64,000 nt of DNA. Origin: CAVZOY01 sp963777095 (lineage in GTDB: Bacteria > Actinomycetota > Actinomycetes > Mycobacteriales > Geodermatophilaceae). Location: the NCBI GenBank assembly GCA_963777095.1, contig CAVZOY010000001.1:372001-436000 (forward strand), read 5' to 3'. Under the pieces are notes generated by a model. The model worked only from the letters and a program-made list of their open reading frames with translations, was not told the DNA's origin and did not search any database. The translations under genes were made by a program, and so were the position numbers. Within the stretch, counting starts at the first letter, position 1. Every line of letters begins with the position of its first letter. Positions 22,502 through 30,594 of the stretch are shown in pieces.

Positions 22502-23272
22502 TCACTCTTCCTCGGAGTAGACCTCGATGACGCTCGCGGGGTCGCCCTCCATGCGGATGACGCCCCTGTCGACCCAGATCGCCCGGTTGCAGCTCTCGGC
22601 GATGACGTCGAGGCTGTGGCTGACCAGGAACAGCGTGCCCGCTTCCTCGCGCAATTCGCGCATGCGCTGCCGGCTCCGCCGCCGGAACTGCCGGTCGCCC
22701 GTCGCCAGGGCCTCGTCGATGAGCAGCACCTCGTGCGACTTGGCGGCAGCGATCGCGAAGCGCAGGCGGGCCGCCATGCCCGACGAGTAGGTGTTCATCG
22801 GCAGGTCGACGAAGTCGCCGATGCCGGAGAACTCGACGATCTCGTCGTACTTCTCCCGCACCTCCTGCGGAGTCATCCCCATGGCGAGGCAGCCCAGCTC
22901 GATGTTGCGCGCGCCGGTGAGGTCGCGGACGAGCGCGGCGTTGACACCCAACAGCGAGGGCTGGCCGTCGGTGAAGACGTGCCCCCGGTCGGGCGGCAGC
23001 AGCCCTGCGATGGCGCGCAGGAGCGTGCTCTTGCCCGAGCCGTTGCGGCCGATGACGCCGATCGCGTCGCCGCGCCGGGCGACGAGGTTCACGCCCCGCA
23101 CCGCGTGGATCTCGCGCATGCCGGGCCGACGCTGACCGCGCACGACCCGCTTGAGCGCGTCGACCGCGTTGCCCCGCTGGGCCCGGCCGTGCACCCGGTA
23201 CACGACGTGCAGGTCCTCGACGACGACGGTCGGAGCGCCCACGGCGTCCACCGCCAGGTCAGCCGCGGCCAT
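22502..23272 (-). CDS. Polysaccharide-type ABC transporter ATP-binding protein
   Basis: A 256-residue ATPase of the Wzt/TagH/KpsT class that drives export of an undecaprenyl-linked glycan across the membrane. Walker A is GRNGSGKS at 75-82, the ABC signature is YSSGM at 162-166 and Walker B is LLIDEAL at 183-189. HAVRGVNLVARRGDAIGVI is the typical lead-in of this class. The protein stops soon after the switch His (FLVSHSLDVI), so it lacks the C-terminal glycan-binding domain of long Wzt proteins. Its ATG overlaps the end of the permease gene by 14 bases, showing coupling. Confidence 0.92.
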   Translation of the reverse strand: MAAADLAVDAVGAPTVVVEDLHVVYRVHGRAQRGNAVDALKRVVRGQRRPGMREIHAVRGVNLVARRGDAIGVIGRNGSGKSTLLRAIAGLLPPDRGHVFTDGQPSLLGVNAALVRDLTGARNIELGCLAMGMTPQEVREKYDEIVEFSGIGDFVDLPMNTYSSGMAARLRFAIAAAKSHEVLLIDEALATGDRQFRRRSRQRMRELREEAGTLFLVSHSLDVIAESCNRAIWVDRGVIRMEGDPASVIEVYSEEE

Positions 23273-24206
23273 AGCGGGTCTCCGCCCGCCAGAAGTACAG
23301 GAAACCGATCACGAGCGCGACGACGGCCCAGCCGACCGCGAGCGGCCACGAGTACGGGAGCGGGTCGTGCTCGCTGAGCAGCGCCGTGCGGACCAGGTCG
23401 ATGTAGACGGCGCCCGGATTGACCTCCAGCACCACCCGGAGCCATTCCGGGAAACGGTCGGCCTGCACCGGGATGCTGTAGAAGACGCCGGACATGTAGA
23501 GCCAGGTGCGCAGGAAGAACGGCAGCACCTTGGTGAGGTCCGGTGCCTGCGCCACGGCCCGGGCGGCGATCAGCGCGACGCCGGCGTTGAAGACGCTCTG
23601 CAGCGCCACGGCCACCGGCACCAGCAGCCACCGCCACGTGATCGGTTCACCGGTGGCGAGGACGACCCCGGCCATCACGACCAGCGCCCCGAACAGCTGC
23701 TGCAGCTCGGTGAGCGTGTACGCCAGCGGCAGCGTGGCCCGCGGGAAGTGCAGCGCACGGATCAGCCCGAGGTTGCGGGAGACGGAGTCCGCGCCGTGCC
23801 GCACCGAGCGCTGGGTGAAGTGGAAGACGAAGACGCCGATCACCAGGAACGCGACGAAGTTGTCCACACCACGCGACGTGTTGAGCAGCACGCCGAACAG
23901 CAGCAGGTAGACGCCGGCGTTGAGCAGCGGCGTGATCAGCTGCCAGATCTGGCCGAGGCGGGTGCGCGAGTACAGCGACGTCATGCGCGCGTTCGAGAAC
24001 GCGACGAGGAAGTGCCGTCGCGCCCAGATCTGGCGCAGGTACTGCCGGAGCCCGGGCCGCGCGGAGATGGACGCCAGGTCGTACTGCTGGGCGAGCTCGC
24101 CGCCCCAGCCGGGCGGCAGCTTCGCGAGGTCGTCGAGCTCCCCCTGCACCAGCGGATCGTAGGTCGGGGAGAGGGGGGCACCTGCCTGCAGGGGTCCGGT
24201 CGTCAT
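23259..24206 (-). CDS. ABC-2 type polysaccharide/teichoic-acid exporter permease
   Basis: A 315-residue membrane protein of the ABC-2 family (Wzm/TagG type). A cytosolic N-terminal part with an interface helix (RRHFLVAFSNARMTSLYSRTRLG) precedes about six hydrophobic helices, for example NAGVYLLLFGVLLN, NFVAFLVIGVFVFHF and LVVMAGVVLATG. It overlaps the ATPase gene by 14 bases and lies five bases after the GT2 stop. The ATPase/permease pair predicts export of a lipid-linked polymer built by the surrounding enzymes. Confidence 0.9.
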   Translation of the reverse strand: MTTGPLQAGAPLSPTYDPLVQGELDDLAKLPPGWGGELAQQYDLASISARPGLRQYLRQIWARRHFLVAFSNARMTSLYSRTRLGQIWQLITPLLNAGVYLLLFGVLLNTSRGVDNFVAFLVIGVFVFHFTQRSVRHGADSVSRNLGLIRALHFPRATLPLAYTLTELQQLFGALVVMAGVVLATGEPITWRWLLVPVAVALQSVFNAGVALIAARAVAQAPDLTKVLPFFLRTWLYMSGVFYSIPVQADRFPEWLRVVLEVNPGAVYIDLVRTALLSEHDPLPYSWPLAVGWAVVALVIGFLYFWRAETRYGRG

Positions 24207-24210
24207 CGCG

Positions 24211-25075
24211 TCAGATCACCGGCGGGCGCCCGGCCCGCGTCATCCGCCAGATCGTGCGCCACCGCAGCGGGCGGCGACGGCCGATGGGCGCGCTGAAGCC
24301 CTCGCGGAACCCGCGCAGCGACTGCGCCCCCGCTGTGGAGCTGCGGGTGCGGAGGAGCGTGAGCAGGCCCCAGGTGGTCACGTACGCCGCCCCGACCGGC
24401 AGCGGGCAGGTTCCGCCGCGCGAGCAGCACGCGGTTGCGGGAGTTGTAGCGGTAGAAGTCCGCGTGCCGCTGGGGTGCGACGGCGGGGTGGTGGACGACG
24501 ACGTCGCCGACATAGCGCACCCGGTGGCCGGAGTCCCAGACCCGCCAGGCGAGGTCGATGCCCTCGTGGGCGTACCAGAAGGTCTCCGGCCAGCCGCCGA
24601 TCGTGTCGAAGACGGCGCGCGGGAGGACGACGACCGCCTCGCAGACCGCGCAGACGTCGCTGCTGTGTCCGGCGTCGCCCTTCCGCAGCCGGGGCACCCA
24701 GTGGCGCGGCGTGGGCCGGCCGTCCGGGTCGGCGAAGCGCGGCTGCACGAGCCCGAGCGAGGGGTCGGCGTCGAACAGAGCGGCCAGCCGGGCGAGGACG
24801 TCGGGTTCGGGCAGGCAGGCGTCGTCGTCGACGAACACCAGGAAGTCCCCGTCGACCGAGGGGACGCCGCTGTTGCGGCCCGCCGGGATGCCGACGTTGT
24901 CGACGAGCCCGACGCTCTTCACGCCCTCGGGGAGGCCGGTCGGGATCCACCCGTTGCCGACCACCACGACGTCCACCTCGACGTTCTTCTGCGCCAGGAT
25001 CGAGCCGACGGCGCGGTGCAGCTCGTCAGGCCGGTCCCCCATGGTGAGCACCACGCACCCGAATCGCGGCGTCAC
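24211..25075 (-). CDS. Family 2 glycosyltransferase, frame interrupted
   Basis: A GT-A glycosyltransferase of about 287 residues. It opens with FGCVVLTMGDRPDELHRAV, then has DNVGIPAGRNSGV and the metal-binding FVDDDACLPEPDVL. The acceptor-side stretch is GWPETFWYAHEGIDLAWR, as in rhamnosyltransferase-like GT2 proteins. The last 65 residues lie in a shifted frame: one extra base at 24403 (CCC followed by G in the coding sense) separates ARRNLP from LPVGAAYVTTWG. The GTG start at 25075 overlaps the stop of the upstream CDP-alcohol phosphotransferase by four bases. Confidence 0.82.
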
Positions 25076-25848
25076 CGGAGCTTGTCCGACCGCAGGATGC
25101 TCAGCAGGTGGCCCCCCGCCACGACGACGGCGATGGGCGCGAGGGCGAGCAGGAGCACGCGGCTGCCCGTGAGGTCGTCGGTGAACGCGTCGACGATCCC
25201 CGCCACGACCGCGAGCATGCTGAACTCCTGCGCCAGAAGGGCGCGGTTGAACGGCACGAAACGGGCGACCTGGCGCAGCGTCGAGACCGCCCCGGGGCGC
25301 AGGCGCGCGCCGCGGTCGGGTGCGGGCAGCACACCGGTCAGGGCGCGGGCAGCGTGCACCAGGTCGGTCTCGGCCTTGCTCATGAGCACCAGGACGCCGA
25401 TGGCCAGCCCGAGCGTCGTCCAGCCGTCGATGGAGGTGAGGCCACCGTCGACACGGACGCCGAGGGCGATCACCAGCGCGGCGTCGGTCGTGTAGTGGCC
25501 GATCCGGTCGAGATAGATCCCGGCGGGCGAGCAGGTGCGCCGCCACCGGGCGATCTCGCCGTCCACGCAGTCGAGCAGCAGCTGCAGCTGGATCAGCACG
25601 AAGGCGACCAGCGGTGTGAGCGGGTGCGGCACGGTGAGGACCAGTGCCGCCAGCAGGCCGGAGGCGATCATTCCCCAGGTGACGGCGTCGGCGCTGACGC
25701 GCGTGGGCACGAGCAGTCGGGTGACCCGCAGGGAGACGTGCCGCATGTAGAGCCGGCCGGCCCAGTGCTCGCCGTTCACCCGGCCCATCAGCTCGTCGGG
25801 CTGGACGATGCTGCGCAGCTCGGCGAGCGTCGGTGTCGTCGTGGTCAT
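25072..25848 (-). CDS. CDP-alcohol phosphatidyltransferase family protein (second copy)
   Basis: A membrane enzyme of 258 residues in the CDP-alcohol phosphotransferase family, unlike the first copy in sequence. The signature is DGEIARWRRTCSPAGIYLDR followed by IGH, so the last aspartate of the canonical D-G-x2-A-R-x8-G-x3-D-x3-D is a histidine here. Several hydrophobic helices are clear (GLLAALVLTVP, LAIGVLVLM, LLLALAPIAVVVAGG). It sits between the dehydrogenase and GT2 genes, overlapping the latter. It is the likely user of the CMP-activated product made by the two enzymes upstream; this is inference from order. Confidence 0.82.
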   Translation of the reverse strand: MTTTTPTLAELRSIVQPDELMGRVNGEHWAGRLYMRHVSLRVTRLLVPTRVSADAVTWGMIASGLLAALVLTVPHPLTPLVAFVLIQLQLLLDCVDGEIARWRRTCSPAGIYLDRIGHYTTDAALVIALGVRVDGGLTSIDGWTTLGLAIGVLVLMSKAETDLVHAARALTGVLPAPDRGARLRPGAVSTLRQVARFVPFNRALLAQEFSMLAVVAGIVDAFTDDLTGSRVLLLALAPIAVVVAGGHLLSILRSDKLR

Positions 25849-25855
25849 CGGGCGC

Positions 25856-26929
25856 TCACGCCCACGCGGGGCCCGACACCACGTCGATGTAGTCCTTCAC
25901 CGCGAGAAGGGTGCCCTCCTCGCTCAGTGACAGCTCCTCGAGGATGGTGTGGCGTCCGGGGCGGGTCTGCGGTGCGGCGAGCACGACGCGGGTGAACTCG
26001 TCGACGGTCATGCCCAGGTCGGCGGGCACGACCGGCAGCCCGTGCCAGCTCAGGGCGGCGACCATGTGCTCGAGCCGCTCCTCGTCCTTGCGCAGGAACG
26101 TCGCGAACGCCGCACCCAGGCCGACCTGCTCGCCGTGGTAGCCGTTGCGGTCGGGGAACAGCAGGTCGATGGCATGCGAGATCTCGTGGCAGGCGCCGCT
26201 GCAGGGCCGGCTGGTGCCGGCGATGACCATGGCCTGGCCGGAGAGCACGAGCGACTCGGCAAGAGTGTGCAGGAACGCGTCGTTCTCGATCGTCCCCCGC
26301 TGGTAGATGACGGCGTCGGCGGCGGACCGGGCGAGCATCATCGCGAGCCCGTCGACGGCCTCGCCGGTGCGCTCGTGGGCCAGCTGCCAGTCCTCGATGG
26401 CGCAGAAGTTCGACAACGTCTCGCCGATGCCCGCGCGCACCGACCGCGGCGGCGCGGCGCGCACCAGCTCGAGGTCGACCAGGATCGCGATGGGCGCAGG
26501 GACGCCGTAGGAGCCCCGTCCGCTGTCGGTGTCCAGGATGCAGGTCGGCGAGCCGATGCCGTCGTGCGCGAGGTTGGTGGCGACGGTCACCACGGGCAGG
26601 CCCAGCCGCGCCCCGGCGAACTTGGTGACGTCGAGGACGCGGCCGCCGCCGACGCCGACCATCGCGTCGTACTGGCGGTGCCCGGCGTCCTTGGCCAGGC
26701 GCAGGGCCCCGTCCAGGGTTCCGCCCTCGATCCGGAAGACGTCTGCCTCGGGCAGCTGGTCGGCGATCCGCTCGAGCACGGCGTCCCCGGACGACTTGCC
26801 GACGACGATGGCGACCTGTCCCCCCGCGGAGATCCGCTGCTCGGCGAGCACGTTCGCGATGTCGCGGACCGCGCCCGGGCGGATGTCGATGACGAGCGGT
26901 GCGGTGATCTGACGGGCTAGGAGCGGCAT
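25856..26929 (-). CDS. Glycerol-1-phosphate dehydrogenase-like iron-containing alcohol dehydrogenase
   Basis: A 357-residue NAD(P)H-dependent dehydrogenase of the AraM/EgsA-like group, which reduces dihydroxyacetone phosphate to sn-glycerol 1-phosphate in characterised members. The nucleotide site is MVGVGGGRVLDVTKFAGARL, with VVTVATNLAHDGIGSP following. Metal-binding histidines lie in CHEISHAIDLLF and GYHGEQVGLG. The ATG at 26929 has GGGAG eight bases upstream and overlaps the cytidylyltransferase gene by 13 bases. The pairing suggests it makes the small phosphate that the next enzyme activates. Related family members act on other substrates, so the product remains open. Confidence 0.82.
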   Translation of the reverse strand: MPLLARQITAPLVIDIRPGAVRDIANVLAEQRISAGGQVAIVVGKSSGDAVLERIADQLPEADVFRIEGGTLDGALRLAKDAGHRQYDAMVGVGGGRVLDVTKFAGARLGLPVVTVATNLAHDGIGSPTCILDTDSGRGSYGVPAPIAILVDLELVRAAPPRSVRAGIGETLSNFCAIEDWQLAHERTGEAVDGLAMMLARSAADAVIYQRGTIENDAFLHTLAESLVLSGQAMVIAGTSRPCSGACHEISHAIDLLFPDRNGYHGEQVGLGAAFATFLRKDEERLEHMVAALSWHGLPVVPADLGMTVDEFTRVVLAAPQTRPGRHTILEELSLSEEGTLLAVKDYIDVVSGPAWA

Positions 26930-27648
26930 GCCAGCTCCCGGGCTCGCTCGAGGTCGCGGAGGTCGTCGATCTCCACCCAGTCGACGGCACCGATCGGCTG
27001 CACGTCGACGCGGAAGCCGCGGTCGACGAGCTCCTGGTAGCCGTCTTCGTAGTAGCGGTCGGGGTCGGCGCGCCAGGTGGCCTCGAGCGCCTCGGTCAGC
27101 GGAGCGGCGGCCTCGGGCTCGATCAGGGTGACGCCGATGTACTCGCCGAAGGCGGTCTCGGGCGGCATGAGCTTGGTGATGGTCTGCAGTCCCGTCTCGG
27201 CGGACCAGCGGACCTTCATCTCCTCGTGGGCGAGCTGCTTCTCGGTGTCCACCGCCAGCACCAGCGCCGGTCCGCGGGCGGCGAGCAGGGTCTCCTCGAC
27301 CGAGACCGGGTGCACGGTGTCGCCGTTGGCCAGGATCACGCCCTCGGCGAGGTACTCCCGCGCGCACCACAGCGAGTAGGCGTTGTTCCAGACCTCGGCC
27401 TTGTCGTTGTCGACCAGGTGCAGGCGCACGCCGTGGGCCCGCTCGAGCTCGGCCTGCCGGTCGCGGAGCGCGTCGGCCGCGTAGCCGACCACGAGGACGG
27501 CGTCGGTGAGCCCGACGTCGGCGAAGTTGCGCAGCGTGCCGTCGAGGACGGTCGTCTCGCCGACGATGGGCACGAGCGTCTTCGGCAGCGTGTCGGTGTA
27601 GGGGCGCAGCCGGCGCCCCGCACCGGCTGCCAGGACCAGGCCGATCAT
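26917..27648 (-). CDS. LicC-like nucleotidyltransferase (phosphocholine cytidylyltransferase family)
   Basis: A 243-residue nucleotidyltransferase that opens the minus-strand operon. The nucleotide loop is LVLAAGAGRRLRPYTDTLPK. The stretch VWNNAYSLWCAREYL and the metal-site ILANGDTVHP match LicC-type enzymes, which couple CTP to phosphocholine or similar small phosphates rather than to sugars. It starts at ATG 27648. The overlap with the dehydrogenase gene argues for shared substrate flow. CDP-glycerol (from glycerol 1-phosphate) is my preferred product, but phosphocholine or a phosphonate cannot be excluded. Confidence 0.82.
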   Translation of the reverse strand: MIGLVLAAGAGRRLRPYTDTLPKTLVPIVGETTVLDGTLRNFADVGLTDAVLVVGYAADALRDRQAELERAHGVRLHLVDNDKAEVWNNAYSLWCAREYLAEGVILANGDTVHPVSVEETLLAARGPALVLAVDTEKQLAHEEMKVRWSAETGLQTITKLMPPETAFGEYIGVTLIEPEAAAPLTEALEATWRADPDRYYEDGYQELVDRGFRVDVQPIGAVDWVEIDDLRDLERARELACRS

Positions 27649-27701
27649 GGTCGGTCCTGGCGCGACGGAACGCCGGGGGCCGGCGCGGGCGTGCGGCCTC
27701 G

Positions 27702-27723
27702 CCCGGAGCCGAACGGCTCCGGG
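27702..27723. promoter_or_regulatory. Perfect inverted repeat in the 312-bp leader of the polymer operon
   Basis: The 312 bases between the cytidylyltransferase start (27648) and the VOC gene contain no gene. They hold a perfect nine-base inverted repeat, CCCGGAGCC and GGCTCCGGG, around the loop GAAC, 54-75 bp upstream of the operon's first ATG. As RNA it would be a strong hairpin in the leader; as DNA it could be an operator. No T-run follows on either strand, so an ordinary terminator is less likely. A less GC-rich patch at 27800-27845 may carry the promoter. Confidence 0.45.
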
Positions 27724-27960
27724 TGGGCGCGATTCGCCCCTGCCCACCGGACGAGTCCCACAGTTGTGCCTCCTGGCCCTGGACCCGTGTCGGAGTCCTG
27801 ATCGCGTTTTCGAACTGTATGCCGATCTCCGCGAATCCAAACGTGCGGGAAGCGCCAGGTGAACAGGCGGGGGCGAACCGCCACTCCGGAGGGGGAAGCG
27901 GCGGGGGCAGGAAGACGCGGGATCGGTGACGCTCCGGCCTCACCCTGGCGAGGGACTCGG

Positions 27961-28347
27961 TCAGGGCCAGGCAGTCGCGTACTTCTCGAACGCCTTCCCC
28001 GTCTGGATGCCCACGACGCAGAACACCAACCCCGCCGGGTCGAGCATCTGCCAGAACGAGCCCATGTCCTGGTGCCGGGTCGCGCCGAGGGCCTCGAGCC
28101 GGGCCACCTCGGCCGGGATGTCGTCGGTCTCGATGTCGACGTGCCAGCGCGGCGGCGTTCCTTCCCCCGTCCGCTGGATCTCGACGTGCCAGCCGTCGGC
28201 GAACGAGCCCAGTGACGTCCACTCCTCGTCGGTGAGGTCCGGCTCGGCCGGATGACCGGTGGCACCGGCCCAGAAGTCGGTACCGGCGACGTGGTGCTCC
28301 GGCGGCAGGTCGAGCAGGAGGATCGACAGGCGGCTCCGATGCGGCAT
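27961..28347 (-). CDS. VOC-family (glyoxalase/bleomycin-resistance fold) protein
   Basis: A 128-residue vicinal-oxygen-chelate fold protein. RWHVDIETDDIPAEVARLEA with ALGATRHQDMGSFWQMLDPA and GLVFCVV is the typical second beta-alpha-beta module of actinobacterial glyoxalase-like proteins. The LSILLLDLPPEHHVAGTDFW start gives the first module. Such proteins may be dioxygenases, isomerases or binding proteins; no substrate can be named. It stands alone between the polymer operon and the kinase-like trio. Confidence 0.82.
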   Translation of the reverse strand: MPHRSRLSILLLDLPPEHHVAGTDFWAGATGHPAEPDLTDEEWTSLGSFADGWHVEIQRTGEGTPPRWHVDIETDDIPAEVARLEALGATRHQDMGSFWQMLDPAGLVFCVVGIQTGKAFEKYATAWP

Positions 28348-28442
28348 GGGCGCATGGTGACGTACTGAGAACGGCGATCTCGCACGCCTTCAGGGGCCCG
28401 CGCCGAGCCGTGCGAGGTCGTGCGGTCGCGAAGGGTGGTCCG

Positions 28443-29192
28443 TCAGAATGGGGGCCAGGGCAGCGCCGGCCACTCCCCCGACGGCTCGGGGTGCACCTGG
28501 GTGCGCAGCAGCTCGGACACCCGCCGCTGGGTGCACAGCACCTCGCGGCGGGTCAGGTGCTCGTGCAGCTGGTCCCCCAGGTCGCCGCGCAGGTCGTCGC
28601 CGAGCCGCTCGAGCACCTCCAGCGCGGCGACCGGCAGCGGCGTGCCGGCCCACCGCCAGAGGAGAGTGCGCAGCTTCGGGTCGACGGAGAAGCAGATCCC
28701 GTGGTCGACGCCGTACACGTGGCCGTCGGGCATCGGGATGATGTGCCCGCCCTTGCGGTCGGCGTTGTTGACCACGGCGTCGAACACCGCCATGTGGCGC
28801 AGCGCCGGGACATCGCGTCGGACGAACGCGGCCAGGTCGACGTCGGGGTCGCCGTCGACCCACAGCTGCACCATGCCGATGCCGAACGGGCCGTCGCGCA
28901 GGACCGTGGGCGGGACGATCCGCCAGCCCGTCGCCTCGGAGATGAGGAACGCCGAGATCTCGCGGCCGGCCAGGGTGCCATCGGGGAAGTCCCACAGCGG
29001 CCGCTCGCCCTTGACCGGCTTGTAGACGCACTCGCCGACCACCGAGCCCGCGCGGATGGTGCCGATCAGCGTGATGTTGGAGGCGTCGAGGAGCCGGCCC
29101 TCGAGGTCGATGGTGCCCTCGCGCAGCAGCCGCAGGGCCTCGTCGTCCGTCGCGGGCGCCCGTCCGTCTCCCAGCGCCGGCTGTTCGCTCAT
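28443..29192 (-). CDS. SCO1664-family, PI3/PI4-kinase-like protein
   Basis: A 249-residue protein of an actinobacterial family with a phosphoinositide-kinase-like fold. The kinase-like elements are the ATP-lysine region VVGECVYKPVKGERPLWDF, the catalytic loop VVNNADRKGGHIIPMPDGHV and the metal-binding VYGVDHGICF, which replaces DFG. It is the last gene of a three-gene minus-strand set with DUF3090 and a histidine phosphatase, an order conserved in actinobacteria. The start is ATG 29192, 12 bp after the DUF3090 stop. Neither substrate nor pathway is known. Confidence 0.85.
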   Translation of the reverse strand: MSEQPALGDGRAPATDDEALRLLREGTIDLEGRLLDASNITLIGTIRAGSVVGECVYKPVKGERPLWDFPDGTLAGREISAFLISEATGWRIVPPTVLRDGPFGIGMVQLWVDGDPDVDLAAFVRRDVPALRHMAVFDAVVNNADRKGGHIIPMPDGHVYGVDHGICFSVDPKLRTLLWRWAGTPLPVAALEVLERLGDDLRGDLGDQLHEHLTRREVLCTQRRVSELLRTQVHPEPSGEWPALPWPPF

Positions 29193-29203
29193 GGAACCGC
29201 CGC

Positions 29204-29755
29204 TCAGCGGCGGTAGCCGTTCTGCCGGGGGCACACGTGGCCGGTCGGGTCGAGCGGCAGCGAGCACAGCGGGCACGACGGCCGGCCGGCGGCGATGACC
29301 CGCCGGGCGCGGGCGACGAAGGCCCGAGCGGCCGCCGGGGTGATGGTCACGCGCAGCGCGTCGGGACCCTCGTCGCTGTCGGAGAGGATGGCGTCCTCGT
29401 CGATCGGCTCGTCGGTGGCCGCGACGGCCTCCACGACCACGGCCTGCGCCGTGCCGTCCCAGGCCAGACCCATCGCGGCGACGCGGAACTCCTCGTCGAC
29501 CGGCGGGGTGAGCGGCTCCAGGTCGTCGATGGGGACGTCGGGCGGGATCACGGTGCCGGGCCGCTCGGCGATCTCGTCGAGCAGCTCGTTCATGCGGTCC
29601 GCCAGCACCTGGACCTGCGTCTTCTCCAGGGCGACGCTGACGGTGCGCCCGCCGTCGTCGGAGGCCTGCAGGTAGAAGGTGCGGTCGCCCGGCTGCCCCA
29701 CGGTGCCGGCGACGAACCGGCTCGGTCGGTCGAAGAGATGGACCTGGCGTGGCAC
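29204..29755 (-). CDS. DUF3090 family protein
   Basis: A 183-residue protein matching DUF3090. It starts VPRQVHLFDRPSRFVAGTVG at GTG 29755, continues GDRTFYLQASDDGGRTVSVA and contains FRVAAMGLAWDGTAQAVVVE. The C-terminus has a CPLC...HVC cysteine set (C-x2-C-x8-C) like an incomplete zinc ribbon. It lies between the phosphatase gene and the SCO1664-like kinase gene in the same direction, a stable actinobacterial trio. No biochemical function is established, but the cysteines suggest metal or nucleic-acid binding. Confidence 0.85.
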   Translation of the reverse strand: MPRQVHLFDRPSRFVAGTVGQPGDRTFYLQASDDGGRTVSVALEKTQVQVLADRMNELLDEIAERPGTVIPPDVPIDDLEPLTPPVDEEFRVAAMGLAWDGTAQAVVVEAVAATDEPIDEDAILSDSDEGPDALRVTITPAAARAFVARARRVIAAGRPSCPLCSLPLDPTGHVCPRQNGYRR

Positions 29756-29816
29756 GCCGCTCAGGTTACGCGGCGATACCGACCGGTTCACGCGATGACG
29801 CGGGTAGAGGCGCAGC

Positions 29817-30512
29817 TCACCCGGGTGCTCCTGCTCCCCCGCCGACGACGGCGTCCGAGGACGGCTTGCGACGGCGCCGCCGAGGCGGCGGCACCAGCGC
29901 GGCGAGGTCTCCCCCGGTGTCGTTCATGCGCAGGACGAACGGCCGGGTCTCGGTGTAGGTGACCACCGAGAGGGACGCGGGGTCGACGACGATCCGCTGG
30001 AACTGGTCCAGGTGCAGGCCCAGGGCGTCGGCCAGGATGGCCTTGATGACGTCGCCGTGGCTGCACGCCAGCCACACCGCCTCGGGGCCGAGCGCCGCGT
30101 TCCACTCCCGGACGGCGGCGACCGCGCGGGCCTGCGTCTGCGCCAGCCCCTCCCCCTCGGCGCCCGGGAAGACCGCGGCGGACGGGTGCTGCTGCACGAC
30201 CTTCCACAGCGGCTGCTTGGCCAGGTCCTTGATCGTGCGGCCGGTCCAGTCGCCGTAGCGGGCCTCGCCGAGGCGGTCGTCGGTGCGCAGCTCGAGCTGC
30301 CGGCCGGTCAGGACGGCGTCCGCGGTCTCCGTGCACCGCTCCAGCGGACTGCTGACGACGGCGGCCAACGGCACCGGCGCGAGCCGCGCGGCGACGGCCT
30401 CGGCCTGCGCCCGCCCGCTCTCGTCGAGCCGGACGCCCGGCGTCCAGCCGGCCAGCACGCCGCCGGCGTTGGCCGTCGTCCGGCCGTGCCGCAGGAGGAT
30501 CACCGTCGCCAC
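29817..30512 (-). CDS. Histidine phosphatase family protein (MSMEG_4193-like)
   Basis: A 231-residue branch-1 histidine phosphatase. The phosphohistidine motif is ILLRHGRTTAN at the N-terminus. The second catalytic region is VSSPLERCTETADAVL, with a Glu in RLGEARYGDWTG and the distal His in WLACSHGDVIKAI. The tail is basic (PPPRRRRRKPSS) and glycine-rich. I chose GTG 30512, which gives MATVILLRHG; GTG 30518 is two codons earlier. It opens the trio with DUF3090 and the kinase-like protein. The substrate is unknown. Confidence 0.85.
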   Translation of the reverse strand: MATVILLRHGRTTANAGGVLAGWTPGVRLDESGRAQAEAVAARLAPVPLAAVVSSPLERCTETADAVLTGRQLELRTDDRLGEARYGDWTGRTIKDLAKQPLWKVVQQHPSAAVFPGAEGEGLAQTQARAVAAVREWNAALGPEAVWLACSHGDVIKAILADALGLHLDQFQRIVVDPASLSVVTYTETRPFVLRMNDTGGDLAALVPPPRRRRRKPSSDAVVGGGAGAPG

Positions 30513-30594
30513 GGTCACGAGACTAGAGAAAGGACCCCCCTGCCCCCCACCGCTCGCAAGCTCGCGGCGGGACCCTGCAGGCGGGCCGAGCACG

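Noticed and set aside
28520..30500. Direct repeats or a CRISPR array among the recurrent GC-rich motifs
   Set aside because: The similar-looking motifs come from codon bias (GCC, GTC, GAC runs). No regularly spaced identical repeats were found anywhere in the window.
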